DNA of 64,000 nt from NCBI GenBank assembly GCA_024234955.1, contig JACKNK010000001.1, positions 744,001 through 808,000 of the forward strand. The letters run 5' to 3'. The position numbers and the translations under genes were made by a program. Of the stretch, positions 40,697-49,150 are shown piece by piece. The number at the start of each line of letters is the position of its first letter. Within the stretch, counting starts at the first letter, position 1. This DNA is from Gammaproteobacteria bacterium. GTDB taxonomy: Bacteria > Pseudomonadota > Gammaproteobacteria > JACKNK01. The notes beneath the pieces were generated by a model. That model saw only the letters and a program-made list of their open reading frames with translations. It searched no databases and was not told the DNA's origin.

Positions 40697-42493
40697 TTAC
40701 TGCCCGACAGTCTCCCTCTCCTGCTGCTGCAACTCCCACATCTCGGCGTATCGGCCCGGCGCGGCGAGCAGGTTGCGGTGTGAGCCGCGTTCGACGACGT
40801 GGCCGTCGCGCATGACCAGAATCTCGTCGGCGTCGACGATGGTCGACAGGCGGTGGGCGATGACCAGGGTGGTGTGGTGTTCAGCGATTTCGCGCAGGGC
40901 GGTGAGGATGGCCTGTTCGGCGGCGGAGTCGAGGCTTGAGGTAGCTTCGTCGAAGATCAGGATGCGCGGGCGCTTGAGGATGGCGCGGGCGATGGCGACA
41001 CGCTGCTTTTCGCCGCCGGAGAGTTTGAGGCCGCGCTCCCCGACGACGGTCTCGTAGCCCTGCGGCAGGCTGGCAATGAAGTCGTGGATATGTGCCATGC
41101 GTGCGGCATTCTCGACGTCCTCCCGGCTGGCGTCGGCGCGGGCATAGGCGATGTTGTAGTAGATCGTTTCGTTGAACAGTACGGTGTCCTGCGGAACGAT
41201 GCCGATGGCGGCGCGGAGCGAGTCCTGGATGACTTCCCGCACGTCCTGGCCGTCGATCAGGATGCGTCCGGCATCGACGTCGTAGAAGCGGTACAGCAAT
41301 CGGGACAGGGTCGATTTACCGGCGCCGGAGGCCCCCACCACGGCGACCTTGCGGCCTGCGGGCACGGTGAAATCCACGCCGTGCAGTATCCTCCGATCGG
41401 CTTTGTAGCCGAACTCCACACCTTCGAAGCGCACTTCGCCGGACGATACGTTCAAGGACCGGGCACCGGGGCGATCCTGAATCTCCGGCTCGCGTTCGAG
41501 CAGTTTGAACATCAGGTCCATGTCGGCGAGCGCGTAGCGGATCGCGCGGTAGACCACGCCGAGGAAGTTCAGCGGGATGAACAGTTGCAGCAGGAAGGCG
41601 TTGACCAGCACCAGATCGCCGAGGGTCAGGGTGCCGTCCACCACGCCTTGCGAGGCCATGATCATGATCAGGGTGACGCCGATGGCGATGATCGCGCCCT
41701 GCCCGAAGTTGAGCATGGACATCGAGGTCTGGCTCTTCACGGCGGCGTCTTCCCAGCCCGCGAGCGTGTCGTCGTAACGTTGCACTTCCAGCGCTTCGTT
41801 GCCGAAGTATTTGACCGTTTCGTAGTTGATCAGGCTATCGATGGCGCGGGTGTTGGCTTGCGAATCGAGCCGGTTCATGGAATGCCGGAAATGCATCCGC
41901 CAGTTGGTGATCGCAAGCGTGAAGGCGATGTAGACCGCGACCGTGGCGAAGGTGACCACCGCGAACTTCGGGTCGTACTGGGTGAACAGGACCGCCGCGA
42001 CCAATGCGAATTCGACGCCCAGCGGGATGATCTGAAAGATCAGGTAATTCAACAGGCTGGAGACGCTGCGTGTGCCGCGTTCCAGATCGCGCGAAATCGC
42101 GCCGGTCTGTCGTTCCAGGTGGTAACGCAGCGACAGCCGGTGCAGATGGGTGAGCACGCGGTTGGAGATGCGCCGCATGGCCCGATAACGGACCTTCGCG
42201 AACAGCGCATCGCGCAGCTCGTTGAACAGGGAGGCGGCAAGCCGCAACCCGCCGTAGCCGAGCAGCAGCATCAAGGGCAGCACCAGAACCTGATCGCCCC
42301 TCACATCGAGCGCATCGACGATGTCCTTGAGCACCAGCGGCACGCCGACATTTGCAACTTTGGCGAGCAGCAGCGAGGCCAGCGCAACCAGCACCCGACC
42401 GCGATATTCCCAGACAAACGGCGCCAGGCCGACGATATTGCGCCAGTCGCGGCGGTTCTTGTGCGGGACATTGTCGTGACGCGTGGCTTCCAT
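40697..42493 (-). CDS. ATM1-like ABC exporter (fused permease-ATPase)
   Basis: 598 residues from ATG 42493; the frame is open for 42 more codons upstream without family character. An N-terminal six-helix membrane domain (residues ~25-310) with INYETVKYFGNEALE, a segment typical of the ATM1/HMT1 heavy-metal subfamily, is followed by the ATPase: Walker A GASGAGKSTLSR, signature LSGGEKQRVAIARA, Walker B ILIFDEATSSLD. The family exports glutathione or sulfur-containing compounds. IS1182 lies 25 bases after its stop but did not break the gene. Confidence 0.93.
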   Translation of the reverse strand: MEATRHDNVPHKNRRDWRNIVGLAPFVWEYRGRVLVALASLLLAKVANVGVPLVLKDIVDALDVRGDQVLVLPLMLLLGYGGLRLAASLFNELRDALFAKVRYRAMRRISNRVLTHLHRLSLRYHLERQTGAISRDLERGTRSVSSLLNYLIFQIIPLGVEFALVAAVLFTQYDPKFAVVTFATVAVYIAFTLAITNWRMHFRHSMNRLDSQANTRAIDSLINYETVKYFGNEALEVQRYDDTLAGWEDAAVKSQTSMSMLNFGQGAIIAIGVTLIMIMASQGVVDGTLTLGDLVLVNAFLLQLFIPLNFLGVVYRAIRYALADMDLMFKLLEREPEIQDRPGARSLNVSSGEVRFEGVEFGYKADRRILHGVDFTVPAGRKVAVVGASGAGKSTLSRLLYRFYDVDAGRILIDGQDVREVIQDSLRAAIGIVPQDTVLFNETIYYNIAYARADASREDVENAARMAHIHDFIASLPQGYETVVGERGLKLSGGEKQRVAIARAILKRPRILIFDEATSSLDSAAEQAILTALREIAEHHTTLVIAHRLSTIVDADEILVMRDGHVVERGSHRNLLAAPGRYAEMWELQQQERETVGQ

Positions 42494-42636
42494 GAGACCT
42501 TCCGGAACGAGGAGTCGAACGCGCCGTTGTAGCACGCGGCGCGGCAAGGCGGGGTATTCACCCCCACTCAACACGTTGAATTGACGTGATTCGCAGCGGA
42601 GAATCGACGCCCAATTCACTTACTCCCTGGGTTGCG

Positions 42637-42954
42637 ATGATCGACGAACAACAATCCGGCTGTGCCTCGCACGAGCCTTATGCGCTACAGGTGACCGACG
42701 ACAGCATGGAGCCGGAGTTCGTCAAAGGCTGCGTGATCGTGGTGGAACCGGCCGGGCATGCCGAAAACGGCAATTTCATCGTGGTCGATTACGCCAACGA
42801 CACCTGGTTCCGGCAATATGTGTACAGCGACGGGCGCCACTGGCTGCGCGCGCTGAACGGCGACTACGACGACATGGAGGTCACCGGCCCGTTCAACATC
42901 CGGGGCGTGGTGATCTCGCAGAGTTTCAAACGGCAGCGCAAACGCTACATCTGA
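42637..42954 (+). CDS. S24/LexA-like fold protein, catalytic Lys doubtful
   Basis: 105 residues from ATG 42637; a GTG start at 42586 is possible. The DDSMEPEFVKGCVIVVEP segment is the serine-containing strand of S24 (LexA/UmuD-like) peptidases. The usual catalytic lysine position, after IVVDYANDT, reads WFRQ rather than a TVKR-type strand, so autocleavage may be lost. There is no DNA-binding domain. Standalone S24-like proteins of this kind are common in proteobacteria and of unknown role. Confidence 0.7.
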   Translation: MIDEQQSGCASHEPYALQVTDDSMEPEFVKGCVIVVEPAGHAENGNFIVVDYANDTWFRQYVYSDGRHWLRALNGDYDDMEVTGPFNIRGVVISQSFKRQRKRYI

Positions 42955-42983
42955 TTCTTCCCTCACCCTCGACGGTTCACGCC

Positions 42984-44111
42984 ATGCGCTCTCACCGCCT
43001 GCTCGCGCTCCTTCCCGCCGTCACCATTGCTCTGGGTCTGTCGCTCAGCCTTTCCGGCTGCGGCAAGCAGGAAGAGAAATCGGCGGACGCCAAGTCCGCG
43101 CAACGCACGCCGAGCACGCATCTGGTCGAAGTCCTGCCGGTTCAGCGGGAACCGATCGGGCACAGCGTCACCGTAACCGGCAGCCTGCGCGCCCGCGAAA
43201 GCGTGCGCATCTTCAGCCAGGAAGAAGGTCGCATCCTGGAACTCCCCTACTTCGAAGGCGATGCGGTGACCGCCGAGGCAATCGTCGGAAAACTCGACGA
43301 CACCGTGCTGCGCAAGCAATTCGACAAGGCCGAGGCGGAGCGCCGCCGGGCCCAGGCGCATCTGGACCGGGTGCGACGCCTCGCCAAGGGCAAACTGGCC
43401 TCGGAAGACGAACTCGCCGAAGCCGATAAGACCCTGGCGGTCGCCACTGCCGAGAAACAGTTGCTGGAAACCCGGCTCGGGTTCACCACCATCCGCGCCC
43501 CTTTCGATGGGGTGGTCAGTGAACGACCTGTGGAGGTTGGCGACGTGGTCGAGGCCAACTCGCACCTGCTGACCATCAGCAACCCGCGCGGTCTGGTCAG
43601 CGAACTGCCGGTGTCCGAACTGCTGATCCCGTATCTTGAGAAAGGTCAGCCAGTGCAGGTACGCATCGACGCGCTCGGGGATCGCGAATTCCAGGGCCGG
43701 ATCCTGCGCATTCATCCCGACATCGACCCGACCTCCCGCCGTGGCCGGGTCGAGATTACCCTCGACCCCGTCCCGGATGGGGCGCGGGCCGGACAGTTCT
43801 GCCGGGTCACGCTCCGCACCCGTGCCGCCGAACGTCTGCTGATTCCTTACGCGACGCTGCGCCGCGATCGTGAAGGCCTGTTCGTGTTCCGCATCAAGGA
43901 CGCCGAGAAGGACGGCAAGCCGATTATCAAGGCGGAGCGGGTCGCGATTCGTACCGGGCTGAAGTTCGATGCTCGCGTCGAAATACTCAGCGGACTCGAA
44001 TCTGGCGACCGCATCGTGCAACGCGGCTTCATGGGACTCACACCCGGCAAGACCGTTGAGATCGCCAACCTGCCGAAACCAGGCACACCCAAGGCCGATG
44101 CCGGACACTGA
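42984..44111 (+). CDS. RND efflux periplasmic adaptor lipoprotein
   Basis: 375 residues with a lipoprotein signal (SLSGC, Cys29). The membrane fusion protein order is visible: lipoyl/barrel-sandwich part (RIFSQEEGRILELPYFEGDAV), coiled-coil hairpin (about residues 110-165), LGFTTIRAPFDGVVSERPVEVGD, beta-barrel and a membrane-proximal domain. It would bridge an inner-membrane pump and an outer-membrane channel. No RND pump gene is adjacent, so it is an orphan here or serves a pump elsewhere. Confidence 0.9.
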   Translation: MRSHRLLALLPAVTIALGLSLSLSGCGKQEEKSADAKSAQRTPSTHLVEVLPVQREPIGHSVTVTGSLRARESVRIFSQEEGRILELPYFEGDAVTAEAIVGKLDDTVLRKQFDKAEAERRRAQAHLDRVRRLAKGKLASEDELAEADKTLAVATAEKQLLETRLGFTTIRAPFDGVVSERPVEVGDVVEANSHLLTISNPRGLVSELPVSELLIPYLEKGQPVQVRIDALGDREFQGRILRIHPDIDPTSRRGRVEITLDPVPDGARAGQFCRVTLRTRAAERLLIPYATLRRDREGLFVFRIKDAEKDGKPIIKAERVAIRTGLKFDARVEILSGLESGDRIVQRGFMGLTPGKTVEIANLPKPGTPKADAGH

Positions 44112-44826
44112 TCCAAACTGGCAGTGCCCGCCCTACTCGGTCCGTCTGTCCAAACGCGCCCAGCGGATCAGCCTGCGTCTGTCCGTCCACGGCGAGCTGG
44201 AAGTGGTGCTGCCACTGAGCAGCCGCGAGGTCGATGTCCCGGCGCTGCTATATAGCAAACGCGCGTGGCTGAGAAAGGCTCAGCAACGCATCGCCCGGCG
44301 TCCTTCCGCGCATTCGACCGACCCGGCCATCCCCGACTCCCTGCACCTTGCCGCCATCGATGAGACCTGGTCGATCAGCCACGACCCCAACGCCCCGGCT
44401 CGGCTCGATGAGATCGCACAACGCGTGCTCTCGATCGGTGGCAACCCGGACACCGCCCGCGAATTGCTGCGCCAATGGCTGCTCAAGCAAGGTCGCCGAC
44501 ACCTCGAACCGTGGCTGAATCGGATCGCTGCCGATACCGGGATCGGCTACCACGGCCTGACGCTGCGCACCCAGCGTGGGCGCTGGGGCAGTTGCTCTTC
44601 AAAGGGACGCATCAACCTCAACGCCGCGCTTCTGTTTCTGCCCGCGCAACTGGTTCGTCACGTTCTTGTTCACGAGCTCTGTCACCGCCGCCACTTGAAT
44701 CACTCGGCGAGGTTCTGGGCGCTGGTCGCAAGCCACGATCCCGATTACGCTAAGTCTCGCGCCGCCATGCGCGGGGCTTGGCAATCCGTACCCGGCTGGC
44801 TGAACGCGGCAACGCGTCGCCGCTGA
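44098..44826 (+). CDS. YgjP-like (DUF45) zinc metallopeptidase
   Basis: 242 residues, ATG 44098 overlapping the end of the previous gene by 14 bases. The motif RGRWGSCSSKGRINLN and the zinc site VHELCHRRHLNHSARFWALV (HExxH plus a downstream His/Trp) are those of the YgjP/M48-like DUF45 family. Soluble. The biological substrate of this family is unclear. Confidence 0.9.
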   Translation: MPDTDPNWQCPPYSVRLSKRAQRISLRLSVHGELEVVLPLSSREVDVPALLYSKRAWLRKAQQRIARRPSAHSTDPAIPDSLHLAAIDETWSISHDPNAPARLDEIAQRVLSIGGNPDTARELLRQWLLKQGRRHLEPWLNRIAADTGIGYHGLTLRTQRGRWGSCSSKGRINLNAALLFLPAQLVRHVLVHELCHRRHLNHSARFWALVASHDPDYAKSRAAMRGAWQSVPGWLNAATRRR

Positions 44827-44859
44827 CTCTCCGCACAAAACAACGACAAAGGTACGTCC

Positions 44860-45855
44860 ATGAAAGCCGTCGTCATGACCGCCCCGGGAGGCCCCGAGGT
44901 ATTGCAACTCACCAATGTGGATGACCCGCGTGCCCCCCGCGAGAATCAACTTCTGATTCAGTTGCGCGCTGCCGGCGTCAACCCGATCGATACCAAGCTC
45001 CGCATGCGCGGTCATTTCGGCCCGGCCAATACACCGGCGGTACTTGGCTGCGATGGCGCCGGTGTCGTTGAGGCCGTCGGCCCCCGGGTGACCCGATTCC
45101 GGGTCGGTGACCGCGTCTATTTCTGCCAGGGTGGTCTTGGCCTTGGCGGTGGTAATTACGCCGACTATGCGGTGGTCGATGCCGATTGTGTGGCAACCAT
45201 CCCGGAAAGCGTCGAATGCGAATCGGCAGCGGTTGCGCCCCTGGTACTGATCACCGCTTGGGAAGCCTTGCATGATCGCGCCCGCATCCAGAGCGGTCAG
45301 AAAGTGCTGATCCACGGTGGTGCCGGCGGCGTTGGCCATGTCGCCATCCAGATCGCCAAGGCGGTTGGGGCCGAGGTCGCCACAACGGTGAGCGACGCGG
45401 CCAAGGCCAAGTTCGTGACCGAGCTGGGCGCTGACAAGGTCATCAATTACAACCGCCAGGACGTGCTGCGGGAAATCATGGAATGGACCGACGGACGCGG
45501 TGTGGACATCGCTTTCGACACCATCGGGGGCGCCACCTTCTCAGCGAGCTTCCCGATGGTCCGCCATTACGGGGATCTGGTGACCATTCTGGAGCCGGAC
45601 GTGAGCACACCGTGGAAAATCGCCCGAAACCGCAACCTGCGCATCAGTTTCGAGCTCATGCTGACCCCACAACTCGAAAATCAGCGCGATGCGCTTGCTC
45701 ATCAAGGACACATCCTCAAGGAATGCTCGGCACTGATGGCGAGCGGCGCGCTCAAGGTTCAGGTCAACAAGACCTACCCCCTGGCACAGGCCTCCGAAGC
45801 CCATCGACAACTCGAGCGCGGCGGGATGATCGGCAAGATCGCATTGAAAATCTGA
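44860..45855 (+). CDS. Zinc-independent MDR/quinone oxidoreductase
   Basis: 331 residues of the medium-chain dehydrogenase/reductase superfamily, quinone reductase branch. N-terminal GroES-like domain (GVNPIDTKLRMRGHFG, LGCDGAGVVEAVG) and NAD(P)H fold (VLIHGGAGGVGHVAIQIAKAVGAEV). No structural zinc cysteines are seen. It would reduce quinones or enoyl-type substrates with NADPH in the cytoplasm. A terminator follows at 45893. Confidence 0.9.
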   Translation: MKAVVMTAPGGPEVLQLTNVDDPRAPRENQLLIQLRAAGVNPIDTKLRMRGHFGPANTPAVLGCDGAGVVEAVGPRVTRFRVGDRVYFCQGGLGLGGGNYADYAVVDADCVATIPESVECESAAVAPLVLITAWEALHDRARIQSGQKVLIHGGAGGVGHVAIQIAKAVGAEVATTVSDAAKAKFVTELGADKVINYNRQDVLREIMEWTDGRGVDIAFDTIGGATFSASFPMVRHYGDLVTILEPDVSTPWKIARNRNLRISFELMLTPQLENQRDALAHQGHILKECSALMASGALKVQVNKTYPLAQASEAHRQLERGGMIGKIALKI

Positions 45856-45892
45856 CCCCACCCGCCGTCCGGCGGCGACGAGCTCCATCATG

Positions 45893-45943
45893 AAAAAGGC
45901 GCAAGACCCGGCGAGGATCGCCAAGGTCTTGCGCCTTTTCCGC
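45893..45943. terminator. Bidirectional terminator between oxidoreductase and panD
   Basis: Arms AAAAGGCGCAAGACC and GGTCTTGCGCCTTTT pair perfectly around a GC-rich loop, with A-run and T-run ends, between two convergent genes. Confidence 0.88.
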
Positions 45944-45972
45944 TCCAGAAAACAGCAAGCCGTGAACGGCGA

Positions 45973-46353
45973 TCAGGCTGCCTGAACGGGAATCGCGTGG
46001 CGAGAGCCGGTCACGGTGTTGTTTGCGTCGAAGTAAACCAGGGTCGGTTTGTACGCGGCCAGCTCCGCTTCGTTGTAGTGGGCATAAGCGCAGATGATCA
46101 CCCGATCGCCCGGCGATGCCTTGTGTGCGGCGGCCCCGTTCACGGAAATGATTCCGGATCCCTTCTGCGCACGGATCGCATAGGTGGTGAAGCGTTCGCC
46201 GTTACGCAGGTTGTAGATTTCGATCTGCTGGTACTCACGAATCCCCGCGAGTTCCAGGAAAGCGCTGTCGATGGCACAGGAGCCTTCGTATTCCAGCTCC
46301 GAATGCGTTACCACGCAGCGGTGCAGCTTCGCTTGCAGCATCGTTACTTGCAT
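45973..46353 (-). CDS. panD: Aspartate 1-decarboxylase precursor
   Basis: 126 residues. The self-cleavage site is Gly24-Ser25 in EYEGSCAID, giving the pyruvoyl cofactor; the surrounding LQAKLHRCVVTHSELEYEG and NGAAAHKASPGDRVIICAYA are typical PanD. It makes beta-alanine for pantothenate and coenzyme A. It is a single gene here; panBC are not adjacent. The 309 bases upstream, to nasT, hold no gene and no obvious control element. Confidence 0.96.
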   Translation of the reverse strand: MQVTMLQAKLHRCVVTHSELEYEGSCAIDSAFLELAGIREYQQIEIYNLRNGERFTTYAIRAQKGSGIISVNGAAAHKASPGDRVIICAYAHYNEAELAAYKPTLVYFDANNTVTGSRHAIPVQAA

Positions 46354-46662
46354 TTATCCGCTCTCGCTGGGCATTTATCCGCTTTCGCCGGACGTTGGAA
46401 GTGGTCAGGCCGATGATCCGAACACCGCGCGGTTCGGCCTGGGAAACGGGATTTTAACCCAACTGTTACCAAAAACCGGAATCCGCGCAAATCGGCGCGC
46501 TGCCGGCGCTCCGCGCACCACAACAGCGCATCGCCCCACTGACCTGCCTCCTTCACCGGCATAAGTTATGCCTTGTTATCAGCGGCTTAGCCCCCATGTT
46601 ACGGCATGGCACAAGGCTTGCTCCTTCTCCGTGCATCATCGCTCGACAGATTTCAACATCTC

Positions 46663-47253
46663 ATGAACCCTTTGAACGTACTGCTCGTGGACGACCGGGT
46701 CGAACGCCGCGCCGCCGTACTCGACCAACTTGAATCCGCGAATTGTCGCGTCATCGCGGCCGTCGGCCCGGACGACGATCTGCTGCGCACGGTCCGCCAG
46801 TACAAGCCCGACGTGGTCATCATCGACATCGACTCACCCAGCCGGGACACCCTCGAGAGTCTGCGCTGTGTGCAATCCTCCCTGCCCCACCCGATGGTCA
46901 TGTTCAGCCAGGACGATCAGGGGCAGACCATCCGCAGCGCGGTCGAGGCCGGCGTGTGTGCGTATATCGTCGATGGCATCAGCGCCAAGCGCGTGCGACC
47001 GATACTGGAAGCGGCGATGGCCCGCTTCGAACGCTATCGGGACCTGGAATCGGAACTTCAACGTGCCCGCAGTCAGCTTGCCGACCGCAAATTGATCGAA
47101 CGTGCCAAGGGCATTCTCATGGCTCAGCGCGGTGTGGATGAGGAAGCCGCCTACAAACTGATGCGCAAAGCCGCGATGGATCGCAATCGCAAGCTCGCCG
47201 ACATCGCCGACGGGATCATCGCCACCGCCGAAATGTTCGACGGATCACTCTGA
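46663..47253 (+). CDS. nasT: NasT-like ANTAR response regulator
   Basis: 196 residues from ATG 46663; an in-frame ATG at 46606 would add an untypical N-terminus. A receiver-like domain (NVLLVDDRVERRAAVL, phospho-site region DVVIIDIDSPS) is followed by a coiled coil and the RNA-binding ANTAR domain (RKLIERAKGILMAQRGVDEEAAYKLMRKAAMDRNRKLADIA). NasT prevents early termination in the leader of nitrate-assimilation operons. The leader it would bind lies immediately downstream (47530-47645). Its partner NasS is encoded at the far end of the operon. Confidence 0.93.
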   Translation: MNPLNVLLVDDRVERRAAVLDQLESANCRVIAAVGPDDDLLRTVRQYKPDVVIIDIDSPSRDTLESLRCVQSSLPHPMVMFSQDDQGQTIRSAVEAGVCAYIVDGISAKRVRPILEAAMARFERYRDLESELQRARSQLADRKLIERAKGILMAQRGVDEEAAYKLMRKAAMDRNRKLADIADGIIATAEMFDGSL

Positions 47254-47529
47254 GCCAAACTGGCTGGCCAAGGCGCGCCCCCTTCTCCGCGCCTTACCCG
47301 CGCACCAATCGCAGTGCGCAAACCCTGAAAACCGCTTCATTTCAGTGCAGCCATATTCCCGGGCATGCCCAGGTCACCGGACGAGAAAGGCCTAAACGGC
47401 TGAAATATCAGTATTTCCAAATATTGGCATAGGCCCTGCAACGAAGGGCTCAAACGCTCGGCGGCCCAATGGCGGGCCGGACCCAAAGGCGGGGCGATAC
47501 CGAGCCGATAGGTGAATGCAACACGAAGC

Positions 47530-47551
47530 GCCGAACCACGAAAGGTTTGGC
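47530..47551 (+). promoter_or_regulatory. Upstream leader hairpin (ANTAR P1 candidate)
   Basis: An 8-bp stem (47530-47537 with 47544-47551) closes a six-base loop ACGAAA. Loop length and position fit the first of the paired ANTAR hairpins, with A at loop position 1, but G is at position 3 rather than 4. Confidence 0.6.
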
Positions 47552-47572
47552 CCGGGTTACGCACCTTGAAAA

Positions 47573-47588
47573 CGGACAACGGCGTCCG
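47573..47588 (+). promoter_or_regulatory. ANTAR-type hexaloop hairpin (P2 candidate)
   Basis: The 5-bp stem CGGAC/GTCCG closes the hexaloop AACGGC, with A at position 1 and G at position 4, the signature recognised by ANTAR proteins. It overlaps the left arm of the terminator, so the two cannot form together. Confidence 0.8.
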
Positions 47589-47645
47589 CCCGATTCCCTG
47601 ACATCCCTCCCTGGTCAGCGAAGTCGAGCGGCGCCGTTTTTTTTT
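47578..47645 (+). terminator. Intrinsic terminator in the nrtA leader
   Basis: Left arm 47578-47589 (AACGGCGTCCGC) pairs with right arm 47628-47638 (GCGGCGCCGTT) over 11 bp with one bulged T. An inner CTGAC/GTCAG hairpin lies in the loop, and nine T follow. It sits 26 bases before nrtA. Confidence 0.88.
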
Positions 47646-47671
47646 GCACGAACCCAGAGGCAATCCCAGAC

Positions 47672-49069
47672 ATGAGCAAGCACCCCTCGTTTTTGAATTC
47701 CCGTCGCCGTTTCATCAAGCGCAGCCTGCTGGCGGGCGCGGTCGCCTTCGCACTGGCCGCCGCACCGGCTTTCGCTGAAACCGGCTGGCCGGAGAAAGAG
47801 GACCTGAAGTTCGGCTTCATCAAACTGACCGATATGGCCCCGCTGGCGGTCGCTTACGAGAAGGGCTACTTCGAAGACGAGGGCCTGTTCGTGAAACTGG
47901 AGGCCCAGGCGAATTGGAAAGTGCTGCTCGACGGCGTCATCGACGGCCAGCTCGACGGTGCCCACATGCTCGCCGGCCAGCCGTTGGCGGCGACCATCGG
48001 TTTCGGCACCAAGGCGCACATCGTCACGCCGTTCTCGATGGACCTGAACGGCAACGGCATCACTGTTTCCAACGATGTCTGGGAACAGATGAAGCAATAC
48101 GTGCCCAAGCAGGCCGACGGCAAGCCGCAGCACCCGATCAAGGCGGATTACCTGAAGCCGGTGGTCGACAAATACAAGGCTGAGGGCAAGCCGTTCAAGA
48201 TGGGCATGGTGTTCCCGGTCTCCACCCATAACTACGAACTGCGCTACTGGCTCGCCGCCGGCGGCATCAGCCCGGGTTTCTACGCGCCGGAAAAGGGCGA
48301 CATCACCGGCACCCTGAAGGCCGACGCGCTGCTTTCCGTCACCCCCCCGCCGCAGATGCCGGCGACCCTGGAAGCGGGCACCATCTACGGCTACTGCGTG
48401 GGTGAGCCCTGGAACCAACAGGCCGTGTTCAAGGGCATCGGGGTACCGGTGATTACCGACTACGAGATCTGGAAGGACAACCCGGAGAAGGTCTTTGGCA
48501 TGACCAAGGAATTCACCGACAAGTACCCGAACACCACGGTGCGCGTGGTCAAGGCGCTGATCCGCGCGGCTAAGTGGCTGGACGAGAACAACAACGCCAA
48601 CCGTCCGGAAGCGGTCAAGATCCTGTCCGAGTCCAAGTACGTCGGCGCCGATTATGAAGTCATCGCCAACTCCATGACCGGCACCTTCGAGTATGAAAAG
48701 GGCGACAAGCGTGAAGTCCCCGACTTCAACGTTTTCTACCGCTACAACGCGACCTACCCGTACTACTCCGACGCAGTCTGGTACCTGACCCAGATGCGCC
48801 GTTGGGGCCAGATCGCCGAGCAGAAGCCCGATTCCTGGTACGACGAGGTCGCCAAAAGCGTGTACCGCCCGGACATCTACGCCACCGCCGCCAAGGAGCT
48901 GATCGCCGAAGGCAAGGTCAGCGCGGATGAGATGCCGAACTTCGCCACCGAGACCGGCTACCGCGCCCCGCAGACCCAGTTCATCGACGACGTGGTCTAC
49001 GACGGCACCAAGCCGAACGCCTACATCGACAGTTTCAAGATCGGTCTGAAAGGCGGCGAAAAGCCGTAA
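47672..49069 (+). CDS. nrtA: Nitrate/nitrite ABC transporter, substrate-binding protein
   Basis: 465 residues with a Tat signal (SRRRFIKRSLL and hydrophobic segment to APAFA). The mature part is the NrtA/CmpA fold (FGFIKLTDMAPLAVAYEKGYF, LDGAHMLAGQPLA, GYCVGEPWNQQA). It captures nitrate or nitrite in the periplasm for NrtB/NrtD. Bicarbonate (CmpA) is an alternative ligand, but NasT/NasS around it favour nitrate. Expression should depend on the antitermination leader. Confidence 0.92.
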   Translation: MSKHPSFLNSRRRFIKRSLLAGAVAFALAAAPAFAETGWPEKEDLKFGFIKLTDMAPLAVAYEKGYFEDEGLFVKLEAQANWKVLLDGVIDGQLDGAHMLAGQPLAATIGFGTKAHIVTPFSMDLNGNGITVSNDVWEQMKQYVPKQADGKPQHPIKADYLKPVVDKYKAEGKPFKMGMVFPVSTHNYELRYWLAAGGISPGFYAPEKGDITGTLKADALLSVTPPPQMPATLEAGTIYGYCVGEPWNQQAVFKGIGVPVITDYEIWKDNPEKVFGMTKEFTDKYPNTTVRVVKALIRAAKWLDENNNANRPEAVKILSESKYVGADYEVIANSMTGTFEYEKGDKREVPDFNVFYRYNATYPYYSDAVWYLTQMRRWGQIAEQKPDSWYDEVAKSVYRPDIYATAAKELIAEGKVSADEMPNFATETGYRAPQTQFIDDVVYDGTKPNAYIDSFKIGLKGGEKP

Positions 49070-49150
49070 ATCGGAGGGGTGTGCCGGCAGCGTCGCTGAC
49101 CGGCACACCTTCACCGGCACGCAACGCCTCTTGACCAGGAGATAGCAATC

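Noticed and set aside
43969..44097. N-terminal extension of the YgjP-like gene
   Set aside because: It lies inside the adaptor gene in another frame and lacks family sequence; the ATG at 44098 gives the usual start.
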